Position numbers and translations under genes: made by a program
The notes under the pieces: generated by a model
The model's input: the letters and a program-made list of their open reading frames with translations, nothing else
Databases searched by the model: none
What the model was told of the DNA's origin: nothing
Assembly: GCA_018432315.1 (NCBI GenBank)
Contig: JAHDLB010000023.1
Coordinates: forward strand, 62,001-126,000
Reading direction: 5' to 3'
Source: Anaerolineae bacterium
GTDB lineage: Bacteria > Chloroflexota > Anaerolineae > Aggregatilineales > Aggregatilineaceae
DNA: 64,000 nt
Shown: in pieces, positions 47,983-57,064 of the stretch
How the letters are laid out: each line of letters begins with the position of its first letter
Position numbering within the stretch: position 1 is the first letter of the stretch

Positions 47983-49683
47983 TTGCTTACTTGCCAGGAT
48001 CAGAAAGACACTCGATGTCCATGAATATGCCCGGTCGCGCAGCCCTTCACCGGTGAGCGCGTCGAAATTCTCTGCCATGCCGCTGCGGTCGACCATTGCA
48101 CAAAATCGACGACTCAGCTCTTGAACAAACGCGACTTCGCCGACCGCGTTGAGGCCATCGACCAGCAGCATGGTCGATGGCGCCCAGATCGGGCCGCGCC
48201 AGTAACCGTCCGCCTGGTAGTATGGACTGCGCAGCCGTTCAGTCGCCAGGCCATGGTTGGTCAAGAATGCGTTGGGTTCCTTGAGGCCGGCGACCAGATG
48301 CTGGATCACGTCGGCAGGCAGGCGCTTCCCCAGCAGAAGGGGCAGGTAGAGGATAAGGCTGTCGGAGGGAATCTCCTCGTGGCTGCGCGCATGCCGCGCG
48401 ACGAAGTGATCCTCGCGCCAAAAGGCTGTGAGCAAGTTCCCCAGCAGATCATCGGCCTTGCGACGCCACTGCTCGGCATCGATGGCGTGGTCAAGCTGCC
48501 CGGCGATGTCGGCCAGCACATCCATCTGGTAGACGAGAAAAGCAGCCAGGTCCGGCGCTTCGACGGGAACCCCGTGCGCAAAGACGGTGGCATTATCCCA
48601 TCCCGAGTCGTTGCCGTGATTGTACTCCGGCAGCCCATCTCCGTCTGTATCTCGATAATGGAGCCACCAGTTGGTCCAGCGACAGAGCGGGGCGTAGGCT
48701 TTGGCGAGATGCTCCTGGTCGAAGGCATGACTCCGTTCGAGCAGCCGCCGCAGCGTCCAACCGTGGATGGGGGGCTTGACGAAGTTCCACACGCTTTCGA
48801 CATCGTTGACATAGTCGGGCAGGGCGCCGAATTCGTCCTGGGCATCGAACATGACCATGAACTGATCCCATGCGAGAGCGGGATTCTTGTCCGCCAATGC
48901 GAGCGCGTTGAAACAGTGATCCCAGCTCCAGACGTTGTCCATCCAGTTCTTGGACATGTACATCGCCGGGCGGCGCAGCACCCCCTCCGGCGCCACGACG
49001 CACGACCAGTTGACGTACGCCGCGTTACGTCGCGCCTCGGCGAGTTCGCCCGGCACGCCAACCTGTTCGGCTTCCCACTGTGCAAACTCGCGCTCAACCG
49101 CCTGTACGCACGCATCGAACGGCTCGGCATACGCGCGCGGTTCCCAGCTCGACCGGTATTCTTCGATGGCGCACTCGAATGTTCCTTGACTCGTTGGCAG
49201 CAAGTCGATCTGCACGTAGCGGTTGGATAGATCATCCCATGGCGCGTCGATAGACGGCGTGCCTTGCAGCGAGGTCAGCATGTACTGGCGAAAGGCTCCG
49301 CGGATATTCACCGACCAGCGGTGTTCTCCGGCCTGTGTAATCGTGTCGTAGACCCAGCCTTCGCGCGTTGGCATGGGCTGGCGTGTCAGCCGGAGGCCGG
49401 CTCCTTCGCCGCGCACCCGGATCACCTTCGGCTCGGCCATGCAGATTTCGACGGCGCCCTTCGCGGAGACGAGCCGCAGCAGGGTGGGCGATGCATCTTC
49501 GGTCACCGGGACGGGGGTGCTGCCGTCCAGCACTTCGACACGGAAGAGAATGCGATGGGCCACGCCGCCACGTACCGTGCGCAGGTAAAGCCCTTCTTCC
49601 ACGCCAGGCTCTGCCGCCAGGTGCGAGAACGCCATGTACGAGCCATAGCGACTAAAAGGGACACGTTGGAGATCGAAAGGCAT
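47971..49683 (-). CDS. GH63-like (alpha/alpha)6-barrel glycosidase
   Basis: This 570-residue protein has an N-terminal beta domain (about 1-230) and a C-terminal helical barrel (about 250-565) with WMDNVWSWDHCFNALAL, DTDGDGLPEYNHGNDSGWDN and YWRGPIWAPSTMLLVDGL, typical of GH63/mannosylglycerate-hydrolase-type enzymes acting on alpha-linked mannosides or glucosides. The Asp in DSGWDN and a late Glu are the likely catalysts. The final residues ASKQPHG are encoded by IS right-end sequence, so the natural C-terminus seems replaced. ATG 49683 fits GAGGAT upstream and removes an unrelated leader. It is the last gene of the third importer operon. Confidence 0.85.
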   Translation of the reverse strand: MPFDLQRVPFSRYGSYMAFSHLAAEPGVEEGLYLRTVRGGVAHRILFRVEVLDGSTPVPVTEDASPTLLRLVSAKGAVEICMAEPKVIRVRGEGAGLRLTRQPMPTREGWVYDTITQAGEHRWSVNIRGAFRQYMLTSLQGTPSIDAPWDDLSNRYVQIDLLPTSQGTFECAIEEYRSSWEPRAYAEPFDACVQAVEREFAQWEAEQVGVPGELAEARRNAAYVNWSCVVAPEGVLRRPAMYMSKNWMDNVWSWDHCFNALALADKNPALAWDQFMVMFDAQDEFGALPDYVNDVESVWNFVKPPIHGWTLRRLLERSHAFDQEHLAKAYAPLCRWTNWWLHYRDTDGDGLPEYNHGNDSGWDNATVFAHGVPVEAPDLAAFLVYQMDVLADIAGQLDHAIDAEQWRRKADDLLGNLLTAFWREDHFVARHARSHEEIPSDSLILYLPLLLGKRLPADVIQHLVAGLKEPNAFLTNHGLATERLRSPYYQADGYWRGPIWAPSTMLLVDGLNAVGEVAFVQELSRRFCAMVDRSGMAENFDALTGEGLRDRAYSWTSSVFLILASKQPHG

Positions 49684-49844
49684 AATATCCTCACCTGTCA
49701 GCCGCGCGATTGCGCGGGGAGTTTTTGAGCCATCTGGTTTTGCTGCTAAGATTGACGTCGGCAGCAAGCGGTGATGGACGGCTGCTCCCTGAACCACCTC
49801 GCGGTGATCAAACTCAGGAAGCAGCGATCCTATTTCTGCCAGCA

Positions 49845-49893
49845 GGGGGAGAGTGGGCCGCAGGTGGCAATCTGGCAGACCCACTTTTCCCCC
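49845..49893 (-). terminator. Hairpin between binding protein and glycosidase genes
   Basis: GGGGGAGAGTGGG at 49845-49857 pairs with CCCACTTTTCCCCC at 49880-49893 with one bulge, around a 22-base loop. It lies just after the binding protein stop and may terminate part of the transcripts. The rest of 49684-49909 has no gene. Confidence 0.6.
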
Positions 49894-49909
49894 TCACGCC
49901 CAGGCTGGA

Positions 49910-51163
49910 TCACCCGCCCAGCATCGCGGCGATTTGCGGTCCCGCGTTCGAAATCGCTTCGTCCACGGACGCCTGCCCGGTCAGCGCTTCCTGCATCATC
50001 AATTGGACGACTTCGGAAACTTCCGGCCAGTTAGGCAGCGGTCCGCGTGCGCGGGCGTACTGCATCTGATCGAGGAAGACGGCCATGTTCGGGTCTTCTG
50101 TCGAGAACGTGGTTTGCTCTTCCGGCAGCTCGCGCGAGGGCAGGAAGCCCAGCCCGGCGTACCAGTCCACGATATTTTCGGGCGCCTGCGTAAAGGTGAT
50201 GAAGTCCCACGCGCAGTCTTGCACGTCGCTGTTGGCGAAGATCGAGAAGTTCTCGCCGCCCATGCCGTTGGCTGGCTGGCCGTCCTCAGGGTAAGGAACC
50301 CCCGCAACGGTGTATTCCAGGTCCGGCACTTCGGCTTCCAGGCTGTTGATCACCCAGGGGCCGTTGATCATCATCGCGGCGTTCCCGGCCATGAACTGCC
50401 CGGGGATGTCGCCAAAGCCATAGTTCACGACCTCGGGCGACATGTACCCGTTCTCGACCAGATCGACATACAACTGCAGCGCAGCGCGTCCACCTTCGCT
50501 GTCCAGGCTGTCGATATCCTCGCCTGTCTGCTGTACGAACGGCAGCCACATGAAAGTCGCCGTCTCGTTGCGCTCGCCGAGGAGCGTGATGCCATACTGA
50601 TTGTTGTCGGGGTTGGTCAGCGCGGCAGCCCATTCCATGAGGTCGTCCCAGGTCTGGGGCGGGTTGCTGACATCCAGCCCGGCTTCTTCTGCCAGCGCAT
50701 TGTTGATGAACAGGGCCAGCGTGTTGCTGCCGACCGGCACGCCATAGTTGTGCCCGTCCCACATCGTCGACGACCACGGGCCATCGTAGTACGCGTCCGC
50801 CTCGCTCCATTCCGCGACCCGATCATCCAGCTCGGCCAGCACGCCTTGCGCGGCGAACATGGCGAAGTCAGGGTTGTCGATCACAGCGATGTCGGGCGTG
50901 TTCCCGGCGAGGATCGCGGTCGAGAGTTCGCGCTTGAAGTCGGCGGTTGGGATCGAGCGGATATTGAGCGTGCACGCGTCCTGGCTCGCTTCCCACAGTT
51001 CCTTGAAACGAGCGACGGTTTCGGCATTTGTGCCGGTGTCGCCCCAGTAGTGCCAGATCGTCACCTCCTGGGGGCCATCCTGCGCGTTGGCGATTGAGAC
51101 GCCGCCGGTGGCGACTGCCACCAGCGCCACAATGAGCAATAGACTTGTGAATCGTGATTTCAT
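49910..51163 (-). CDS. Carbohydrate ABC transporter substrate-binding protein
   Basis: This 417-residue MalE-type lipoprotein-free binding protein has a signal peptide (1-27, ending SIANAQ). Typical motifs are VTIWHYWGDTGTNAETVARFKELWE, TPDIAVIDNPDFAMFAAQGVLAELDD and AMMINGPWVINSLE. ATG 51163 sits at the start of the signal peptide. It follows the two permeases, and a hairpin follows it before the glycosidase gene. Confidence 0.93.
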   Translation of the reverse strand: MKSRFTSLLLIVALVAVATGGVSIANAQDGPQEVTIWHYWGDTGTNAETVARFKELWEASQDACTLNIRSIPTADFKRELSTAILAGNTPDIAVIDNPDFAMFAAQGVLAELDDRVAEWSEADAYYDGPWSSTMWDGHNYGVPVGSNTLALFINNALAEEAGLDVSNPPQTWDDLMEWAAALTNPDNNQYGITLLGERNETATFMWLPFVQQTGEDIDSLDSEGGRAALQLYVDLVENGYMSPEVVNYGFGDIPGQFMAGNAAMMINGPWVINSLEAEVPDLEYTVAGVPYPEDGQPANGMGGENFSIFANSDVQDCAWDFITFTQAPENIVDWYAGLGFLPSRELPEEQTTFSTEDPNMAVFLDQMQYARARGPLPNWPEVSEVVQLMMQEALTGQASVDEAISNAGPQIAAMLGG

Positions 51164-51260
51164 GACTGATATCCTTTGTACTATTGAGCGTTCTCCAAAT
51201 GAGATTGGGTGACGGTGCGAAAAGGGATTATCCGACGTGCTGCGCTCCTTTCTCCTCATC

Positions 51261-52148
51261 CTATTTCACCGAGCCTGTGGTCAGGCCGGTGACGAAGTAG
51301 CGTTGCAGGGCCAAAATGATGATGACGACCGGGATCGCGATGATGGTGGAAAAGGCCATGACGCCTTCCCACCGGATGCGGTAGTAGCCAATGAAGTTGT
51401 AGACGCCCAGCGCCAGCGGGTGAAGTTCCTGGTCTTGGAGAAACGAAAGCGAGAAGACAAAGTCTCCCCAGCCGACCAGGAATGCGAAGAGCGTGACCGC
51501 GATCAGGTTCGGGCGGACCATCGGCACAATGACCCGGCGCAGCGCGCCGAACCGTGTCGTCCCGTCGATCAGCGCCGCTTCCTCCAGATCGCGCGGCACT
51601 TGCAGAAAGCCGGTGCGCAGGATCAAGATGCAGAACGGCAACGTCAGCGCAGCGTCCGCGATGATGACCGAGCTGTAGTTGTTGGTGAAGTGCAGCTCTC
51701 TGAAGAAGATGAACATTGGAATGACGAGCAACACTTCCGGCAGCATCTGCGTGACGAGCAGCAGCATCATGAAGATGTTCGAGCCGCGCAGCCGGAAGCG
51801 CGCCAGTCCATAGGCAGCAGGTACCGCGAAAAGCATCGTCAGGACCATCGTGCCCGCGCCGATGATCAGCGAGTTCTTCATATACCGCAGGCCATCGACC
51901 GGGATCTGCGTGCCTTCCGGCGGAGAGCCGAACATCTCTTTGTAGATTTCAAGATTGACATCGCGTGGCAGGATGAGCGGCGGATCCCGCATGATGTCAG
52001 CGGGGTCTTTGATCGACGTCGATACCATCCAGAAGAGGGGGAAGATGTACGCGATGGTGGCGATCAGCGCGATTGTGAAGAGCACGCCCTTGGTCACGCG
52101 CTTGCGAGTGCGCTCGGTGCGATAGAGTCGAATCCACTCGGCGGCCAT
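51261..52148 (-). CDS. Carbohydrate ABC transporter permease, MalG type
   Basis: This 295-residue protein has six membrane helices and EAA loop PRDLEEAALIDGTTRFGALRRVIVPM. The C-terminal LQRYFVTGLTTGSVK is the classical MalG ending. ATG 52148 overlaps the previous stop (TGATG); a GTG three bases earlier is also possible. It pairs with the permease encoded upstream. Confidence 0.93.
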   Translation of the reverse strand: MAAEWIRLYRTERTRKRVTKGVLFTIALIATIAYIFPLFWMVSTSIKDPADIMRDPPLILPRDVNLEIYKEMFGSPPEGTQIPVDGLRYMKNSLIIGAGTMVLTMLFAVPAAYGLARFRLRGSNIFMMLLLVTQMLPEVLLVIPMFIFFRELHFTNNYSSVIIADAALTLPFCILILRTGFLQVPRDLEEAALIDGTTRFGALRRVIVPMVRPNLIAVTLFAFLVGWGDFVFSLSFLQDQELHPLALGVYNFIGYYRIRWEGVMAFSTIIAIPVVIIILALQRYFVTGLTTGSVK

Positions 52149-53092
52149 CACATTCCCTCTTCATTGGTCGTGCGGACGTAGAACACGGCCACGACCAGCA
52201 GCATACCCAGCATGATCACGCTGATCGCGGCGCCTTCGCCGAAGTTGAAGCGGTTGAAGGACTCGCGATAGGCCAGGGTGGGCAGCACTTCGGTGGCGTT
52301 CACCGGGCCGCCGCCTGTCATGACCCAGATCACATCAAACACGCGCAAGGTGTAGATGAAGCCGAGCATCAGCGTGGCGAGGATCGTCGGCTTCATCAGC
52401 GGCAGCGTCAGGCGCGCGAGCTTTTGCCAGCGGTTTGCGCCATCCACAGTGGCCGCCTCATAGATGTCTTCCGGCAGGCCCGTCAGGCCGCTGGCAAGCA
52501 GGATGACGTTGAACGGGATGCCCAGCCAGATATTGGTGAGGATGACCGTCAGCAGGGCGTAATCCTGGTTGAGCAGCCAGCGCACCGGCTCGTCGATCAG
52601 GCCGATCTTCTCCAAAAAGAAATTGATGAAGCCGAAGTCGTAGTTGAACATCCACAGGAAGATCGTGCCGCTGACGATCGGTGGGATGCGCCAGCCGGAG
52701 AGCAGCAGCCCGCGAAATATGTGCCGCAGCGGGAAGGCTTCGTTCAAAATGATCGCGAGCGCCAGTCCGATTATGAACTGGAAGAACACCGAAGCGACGG
52801 TGAAGACCAGCGAGTTTCGCAGCGCGATGGGGAAGGCGGGATCGGCGAGCACGCTCTCGAAATTCGCCAGCCCGATGAAGGGGCGCTCGCCCCTCGACAG
52901 CGTGCCGAGTGTCACTTCCTGAAACGCCATCCGGATCGTGTCGAAGAGCGGGTACCCGACGGTGATCAGCAGAAAAACAGCGGCTGGCAGCAGGAACAGA
53001 TACCCCGCGCGCTCGCCTTGGAAGAGCCTTCTTGGCAACGCGCTCACTGCGATCCGGCCTCTGGATGATGAGATCTGATCAGCTTGGTGCAT
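52148..53092 (-). CDS. Carbohydrate ABC transporter permease, MalF type
   Basis: This 314-residue protein has six membrane helices (first at [23 protein letters not shown]) and EAA loop [27 protein letters not shown]. The start at 53092 lies inside the end of the lacI gene (14-base overlap), so both are on one message. As in the other two MalEFG clusters, no ATPase gene is present. Confidence 0.92.
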   Translation of the reverse strand: MHQADQISSSRGRIAVSALPRRLFQGERAGYLFLLPAAVFLLITVGYPLFDTIRMAFQEVTLGTLSRGERPFIGLANFESVLADPAFPIALRNSLVFTVASVFFQFIIGLALAIILNEAFPLRHIFRGLLLSGWRIPPIVSGTIFLWMFNYDFGFINFFLEKIGLIDEPVRWLLNQDYALLTVILTNIWLGIPFNVILLASGLTGLPEDIYEAATVDGANRWQKLARLTLPLMKPTILATLMLGFIYTLRVFDVIWVMTGGGPVNATEVLPTLAYRESFNRFNFGEGAAISVIMLGMLLVVAVFYVRTTNEEGM

Positions 53093-54149
53093 GGCCCTGT
53101 TGCCCCTGTTTCGTGCGGGGATGGGTTGTGGTGTCGCGTGTAATGAGCTCGAACGGCAGGAACACTTGCTCCGGGGTGAAGTCATCGGACTGCAGCATTC
53201 GCAGCAGAATCTTCGCTGCCCGGTAGCCGCGCTCGAAGTTCTGCGAGTCGAAACCTGTCAGCGCAGGCGCCAGCAGCCCGGCGCTGGCTTCACCCGCGAT
53301 CCCGACAATCGACAGGTCATCCGGAATCCTGAGGTCGTGATCGAACGCGGCGCGGTAGACGCCTCCGAGCGTTGCCGCGTAGGATACCACTAACCCTGTC
53401 ATGTGCGGCAGCTCGTCCAGAAGCTCGATAAACCCCTGATACATGCCTTCAACAGAGTAGGGGACCTCGCGCACCGCTGCCGAAATGTTGAGGTGGCGGC
53501 AGGCTTTTTCATACGCGCGAATACACTGCACGGGTGCCGTGTTGCCCTTGTGTCGCCAGCGCGCCGGGAAGGTCAAAAAGCCGATGTCCTGGTGGCCTAG
53601 CTCCGCGAGGTGCTCGAATGCCGTGAAGATCGCCGTCTCGTAATCGATGTCGACGAAGCTCAGCCCGGTGTTGTCCTCACAGCTTCCAATCAGCACGAAC
53701 GGATAGTTGTTCTCGCGCAGAAGCTCGACTCGCCAATCGTGCAGGCGTACCTGCATCAAAATCAGGCCGTCCGTTTGTCGTCCGCGGTACAGGTTGAGCA
53801 GACTTTGTTCGGAAATCGGCGCGGTGATGAGGTTGAAAAAGTAATCCTCTTCTGTCGCGGCGCGCGCCGCGCCGGTCAGGAATTCCAACTCGATTTGGGT
53901 GCTGACATCGTCCCATGGATACAGCATCGTGATCGTGCCGGTCTTGCCGGAACGGAGGCGCTGCGCTTGCGTGTGAGGCGTGTAGTTGAGGTCCGCGGCT
54001 GCCTTCCAGATTCGCTCGCGTGTTTCCTCAGGGATGGAGACACTCGTGTTGTTGCTGAGCACGTAGGAGACGGTCGTGCGAGAAACGCCTGCTAACCTGG
54101 CAACATCTGTCTGTGTGGGCGGGGAAGGCCGAGCACCTTTGTTCGGCAT
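53079..54149 (-). CDS. LacI-family regulator leading its own transport operon
   Basis: This 356-residue regulator has the helix-turn-helix [21 protein letters not shown], the hinge [13 protein letters not shown] and a sensor domain. It is the first gene of the operon, followed by two permeases, a binding protein and a glycosidase, and its promoter overlaps a tandem repeat of TGTCACGTGTCAC, so it most likely represses its own operon. ATG 54149 is preceded by GGAAGGA; the upstream ATG at 54170 lacks a good ribosome site. Confidence 0.93.
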   Translation of the reverse strand: MPNKGARPSPPTQTDVARLAGVSRTTVSYVLSNNTSVSIPEETRERIWKAAADLNYTPHTQAQRLRSGKTGTITMLYPWDDVSTQIELEFLTGAARAATEEDYFFNLITAPISEQSLLNLYRGRQTDGLILMQVRLHDWRVELLRENNYPFVLIGSCEDNTGLSFVDIDYETAIFTAFEHLAELGHQDIGFLTFPARWRHKGNTAPVQCIRAYEKACRHLNISAAVREVPYSVEGMYQGFIELLDELPHMTGLVVSYAATLGGVYRAAFDHDLRIPDDLSIVGIAGEASAGLLAPALTGFDSQNFERGYRAAKILLRMLQSDDFTPEQVFLPFELITRDTTTHPRTKQGQQGHAPS

Positions 54150-54170
54150 GGTGTCCTTCCAAACTATCAA

Positions 54171-54197
54171 GTGTCACGTGTCACTGTCACGTGTCAC
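54171..54197. promoter_or_regulatory. Tandem LacI operator
   Basis: The 13-mer TGTCACGTGTCAC occurs twice in direct succession (54172-54184 and 54185-54197). Each unit contains the palindrome CACGTG in a TGNCACGTGNCA frame, so two dimers could bind side by side. It lies just downstream of the -10 of the minus-strand promoter. Confidence 0.7.
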
Positions 54198-54198
54198 C

Positions 54199-54228
54199 AG
54201 CATAGCACGAGTCAATGTGCCAGGTCAA
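54199..54228 (-). promoter_or_regulatory. Promoter of the lacI-led operon
   Basis: On the minus strand TTGACC (54223-54228) and TATGCT (54199-54204) are 18 bases apart. The -10 is identical to that of the other LacI operon at 31409. Confidence 0.65.
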
Positions 54229-54652
54229 GAGAAATCAGTGGAGTCATGCAAGCAAGGACCGTGCTCGCTTGTGGTGTCTCGGCATTTGTCTGAAGCATCC
54301 ATTAATGGTGACTTTCGTTCATGAATGTTGGCCATCATGCTACTGCATCGCCTTAGGGTGTTACAGACGATCATGACACCACCAGTGGTGAAATCATCCG
54401 GGAATGGGACCATGTTTTGGCTCGGACTACGCTGAGACTTTCGCCGCTCGTGGACCAATAACCTCGTGGCCTTGTTTTGGCCTTACGGGATCGAGAGCAT
54501 TTAGGGGAATCAGTAGAACTATCTATAAGCGGTCATAGAAAAAACCGATACCGCTTGTGATGTCCTTCACTTATCCGCGATGGGCTCACCCACTATAGTT
54601 GTCTTCAGAAGTCAAGCATTCGGTTAAGTTATGAACTTCTTTGGAATCCCGG
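54229..54652. other. AT-richer intergenic interval
   Basis: This is 424 bases without a recognisable gene, visibly poorer in G and C than its surroundings. A small minus-strand frame exists but resembles no family. TATAGT at 54594-54599 may be a -10 for the plus-strand redox cluster; the corresponding -35 (TTATCC) is poor. Confidence 0.4.
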
Positions 54653-55255
54653 ATGGATGCCCAAATTCTCGAGTGCGCCAGGCTGCAGGCAGAAATCTGC
54701 AAAGTATTTGGCAACGCCAACCGCATCTTGATTCTGTGGGTGCTGGGCGATCGGGAGCTATCTGTAGGGGACATTGCTGAAGCGATCGATTCTTCTATGC
54801 AAAACACATCCCAACACCTTCGCCTGATGAAAGACAAAGGAATCCTGGTATCGCGCCGGGAACAGCACACGATCTTGTACTGTGTGGCTGATCATGAGTT
54901 GATGGAAGGCTGCCGGCTCTTTCAGGTTGCGCAGTATGGAGATACCGCAAACGCTCGTGTAAGCAATCGTCAGAAATACAACCATCAGGAGGATATACCA
55001 ATGTCGAACATCGATCTCTCCGCTATCGAAGCCGCCAAAGTCGTCGACGCACGCGGCAGCGCCTGCCCTGGGCCGCTGCTCGAAGCCAAGAAAGGCATCG
55101 GCGCTATTCCCGTAGGCCAGGTGCTCGAAATCTGGTCCGGCGATCCGAACACCAAGAACGACATTCCCAAGTGGGCGCAGAAAGTCGGTCATGAGTATTT
55201 AGGGGCTCTTGCAGCGGATGGCTATGACCGGATCTTCCTCAAGCGCTCGAAGTGA
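54653..55255 (+). CDS. ArsR-family domain read in frame into a TusA sulfur carrier
   Basis: One open frame of 200 residues holds an ArsR winged helix (about 1-95: CKVFGNANRILILWVLG, VGDIAEAIDSSMQNTSQHLRL, wing SRREQHTILYCV), a linker (96-116) and a complete TusA domain (117-200). The linker DNA contains AGGAGG seven bases before an internal ATG (55001), so TusA can also be made alone. No stop codon separates the two parts. The ArsR part has four Cys (ILEC, EIC, LYC, EGC), which could sense sulfur species. ATG 54653 is chosen; TTG 54641 is an alternative. It is the first gene of the Qmo-like cluster and its likely regulator. Confidence 0.75.
   Translation: MDAQILECARLQAEICKVFGNANRILILWVLGDRELSVGDIAEAIDSSMQNTSQHLRLMKDKGILVSRREQHTILYCVADHELMEGCRLFQVAQYGDTANARVSNRQKYNHQEDIPMSNIDLSAIEAAKVVDARGSACPGPLLEAKKGIGAIPVGQVLEIWSGDPNTKNDIPKWAQKVGHEYLGALAADGYDRIFLKRSK
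55001..55255 (+). CDS. tusA: TusA-family sulfur carrier (internal start)
   Basis: This 84-residue protein, if translated from the internal ATG, has Cys22 in ACPGPLLEAKKG, the CPxP motif that carries persulfide sulfur in TusA. The fold continues with VGQVLEIWSGDPNTKNDIPKWAQKVGHEYLG. The upstream AGGAGG is the strongest ribosome site in this cluster, so most TusA is probably made in free form. It would hand sulfur to or from the Hdr/Qmo-like proteins and the DsrE protein at 60836. Confidence 0.85.
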   Translation: MSNIDLSAIEAAKVVDARGSACPGPLLEAKKGIGAIPVGQVLEIWSGDPNTKNDIPKWAQKVGHEYLGALAADGYDRIFLKRSK

Positions 55256-55265
55256 GCGATCCCTC

Positions 55266-55733
55266 ATGGCAACTGCGTCAGAGGACATGAAAATTCTGAT
55301 CCTGGCTACGCTGTCAGGTGGCTATGCCGGGGCCGACGCGGTGGGACAGTTGCATGCTTCTTATGCGCCCAATACGTACATCCTGCCGGTGGTCTGCCCG
55401 GCTATGTTCCCTGAAGATTTCTATCTGCGCGTGTTCGAGCGCGGCATCGATGCCGTCCTGGTGATGTACAGCGGCACCGACTGCCCCTACAAGGGCGGTG
55501 CCGAACGCACCGCGCAGCTCATCAACAAGGTCTATCCCTTGATGACCGAACGCGGGATCGATACTCGGCGGCTGCGGCTGGTGGCGATTTGCACGGTTTG
55601 CACCAGCGCTTTCATGCGCGAGGTCGCCCAGATGAACCAGACCCTGGCCGAGATCGGCCCGGTGCGCAATGAACTCGCCGCGGCGGTGGCCGCGCAGGCG
55701 TCTTTATCCAGCGACGAGGTGGGCCAGCCATGA
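55266..55733 (+). CDS. MvhD/FlpD-like iron-sulfur electron-transfer protein
   Basis: This 155-residue protein resembles the small subunit that links hydrogenase or formate dehydrogenase to HdrA. It has the fold pattern AVLVMYSGTDCPYKGGAERTAQL and RLRLVAIC. Cys44, Cys73, Cys109 and Cys112 are the likely cluster ligands. In QmoB of sulfate reducers an MvhD domain is fused to HdrA; here it is a separate gene just before the first HdrA, with a four-base overlap. ATG 55266 removes an upstream stretch that overlaps the tusA end. Confidence 0.8.
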   Translation: MATASEDMKILILATLSGGYAGADAVGQLHASYAPNTYILPVVCPAMFPEDFYLRVFERGIDAVLVMYSGTDCPYKGGAERTAQLINKVYPLMTERGIDTRRLRLVAICTVCTSAFMREVAQMNQTLAEIGPVRNELAAAVAAQASLSSDEVGQP

Positions 55734-57064
55734 CCGTAAAAAACGTACATGTCGATGTGCTGGTGGTGGGGGGCGGCATCGCGGGGATGCAGTCGGCGTT
55801 GGACCTGGCCGACCAGGGCTATCGCGTGGCGCTGGTCGAAAAGGAACCTAGCATCGGTGGCAAGATGATCATGCTGAGCAAGGTCTTCCCGACACTGGAC
55901 TGCTGTAGCTGCATCACCACACCCAAGATGTCCGCCGTAGCACACCACGACAATATCGAGCTGCTGACCTACTGCGACGTGCAGGCGATAGGCGACAGGC
56001 CCGGTGGCGGCTTCGTGATCGACGTGGTGCAAAAGCCGCGTTATGTCGATATCGATACGTGCACGGGCTGCCGCCAGTGCGAATACGTCTGTCCGATCGA
56101 TCTGCCGTCGCAGTTCGACAGGGAACTGGGCGCGGTGCGCGCGATCCGCGTGCCGTTCTCGACGGCTGTTCCGCAGAAGGCGTTTCTCGATATCGACAAC
56201 TGCATCCTGTGCGGCAAGTGCCAGCAGGCTTGCCCGGTCGAAGCCATCGACTTTGCGCAACAGCCGGAGACGTTCACCGTAGAAGCGGGCGCGATCATCC
56301 TGGCGACCGGGTTCGAGCTGACCCCTGCCGGTGCCAAAGCCGAGTACGGCGCGGGCGAGCTGCTCAACGTGGTCGATGCGCTGGTGATGGAGCGCCTGCT
56401 CGCGCCCACCGGCCCGTATGGGCACGTGCTGCGCCCGTCTGATGGCAAGGAGCCGGACTCGATCGCTTACGTGCAGTGCGCCGGCTCGCGCGACAAGACG
56501 CTCGGCGTCGAATACTGCTCGCGCGTGTGCTGCATGTACGCCATCAAGCAGGCGATGCTGCTCTCCGGCGCGCTGCCGCTGGCCGATATCACGATCTACT
56601 ACATGGACATCCGCACATTCGGCAAAGGCCATGAGCAGTTCTACCAGAACGCCAAAGCGATGGGGATCGAGTTCGTCAAAGGGAAGGTGGCGCGCATCAC
56701 AGAAGATGAAGACAAGAACCCTGTCGTGCGCGTGGAGTTGATCGAAGACGGTTCCAAAGTCGTCGAGCGCGCGCACGACCTGGTCGTGCTCTCGGTCGGG
56801 ATGCTGCCGGGCTACAACCCCAAGTCTCTCTACGGGGTGCCGGTCGCGGACGATGGCTTTGCCGCAATCCCCGCGCCGAATATCCGGCCCAGCGTCACGC
56901 CAAAGCCGGGGATTTTCGTCACGGGGGCGGCTGCCGGGCCGATGGATATCGTAGACAGCATCGTGCTGGCCGGCGCGGCTGCTGCCGAGGCCGCCGCGTA
57001 CCTGGAAGAAGTCCGCACGCCATCGCCGCAGCGCGCGGCAATCGAGGAGGCCGTCCATGCCTGA
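55730..57064 (+). CDS. HdrA/QmoA-like flavin iron-sulfur oxidoreductase
   Basis: This 444-residue protein has an FAD motif VVGGGIAGMQSALDLADQG at the N-terminus, the HdrA-typical CCSCITTPKMSAVA loop, two 4Fe-4S motifs (CTGCRQCEYVCP and CILCGKCQQACP, about residues 107-170) and C-terminal flavin-binding stretches including VTGAAAGPMDIVDSIVLAGAA. Length matches QmoA rather than the longer HdrA of methanogens. It would pass electrons between the second HdrA and the membrane subunit. Start overlaps the MvhD stop. Confidence 0.88.
   Translation: MTVKNVHVDVLVVGGGIAGMQSALDLADQGYRVALVEKEPSIGGKMIMLSKVFPTLDCCSCITTPKMSAVAHHDNIELLTYCDVQAIGDRPGGGFVIDVVQKPRYVDIDTCTGCRQCEYVCPIDLPSQFDRELGAVRAIRVPFSTAVPQKAFLDIDNCILCGKCQQACPVEAIDFAQQPETFTVEAGAIILATGFELTPAGAKAEYGAGELLNVVDALVMERLLAPTGPYGHVLRPSDGKEPDSIAYVQCAGSRDKTLGVEYCSRVCCMYAIKQAMLLSGALPLADITIYYMDIRTFGKGHEQFYQNAKAMGIEFVKGKVARITEDEDKNPVVRVELIEDGSKVVERAHDLVVLSVGMLPGYNPKSLYGVPVADDGFAAIPAPNIRPSVTPKPGIFVTGAAAGPMDIVDSIVLAGAAAAEAAAYLEEVRTPSPQRAAIEEAVHA

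Noticed and set aside
54225-54458. Minus-strand frame of 77 codons in the gap before the redox cluster
   Set aside because: No recognisable domain, no good ribosome site, AT-richer region; not enough to call a gene or a transposase remnant.
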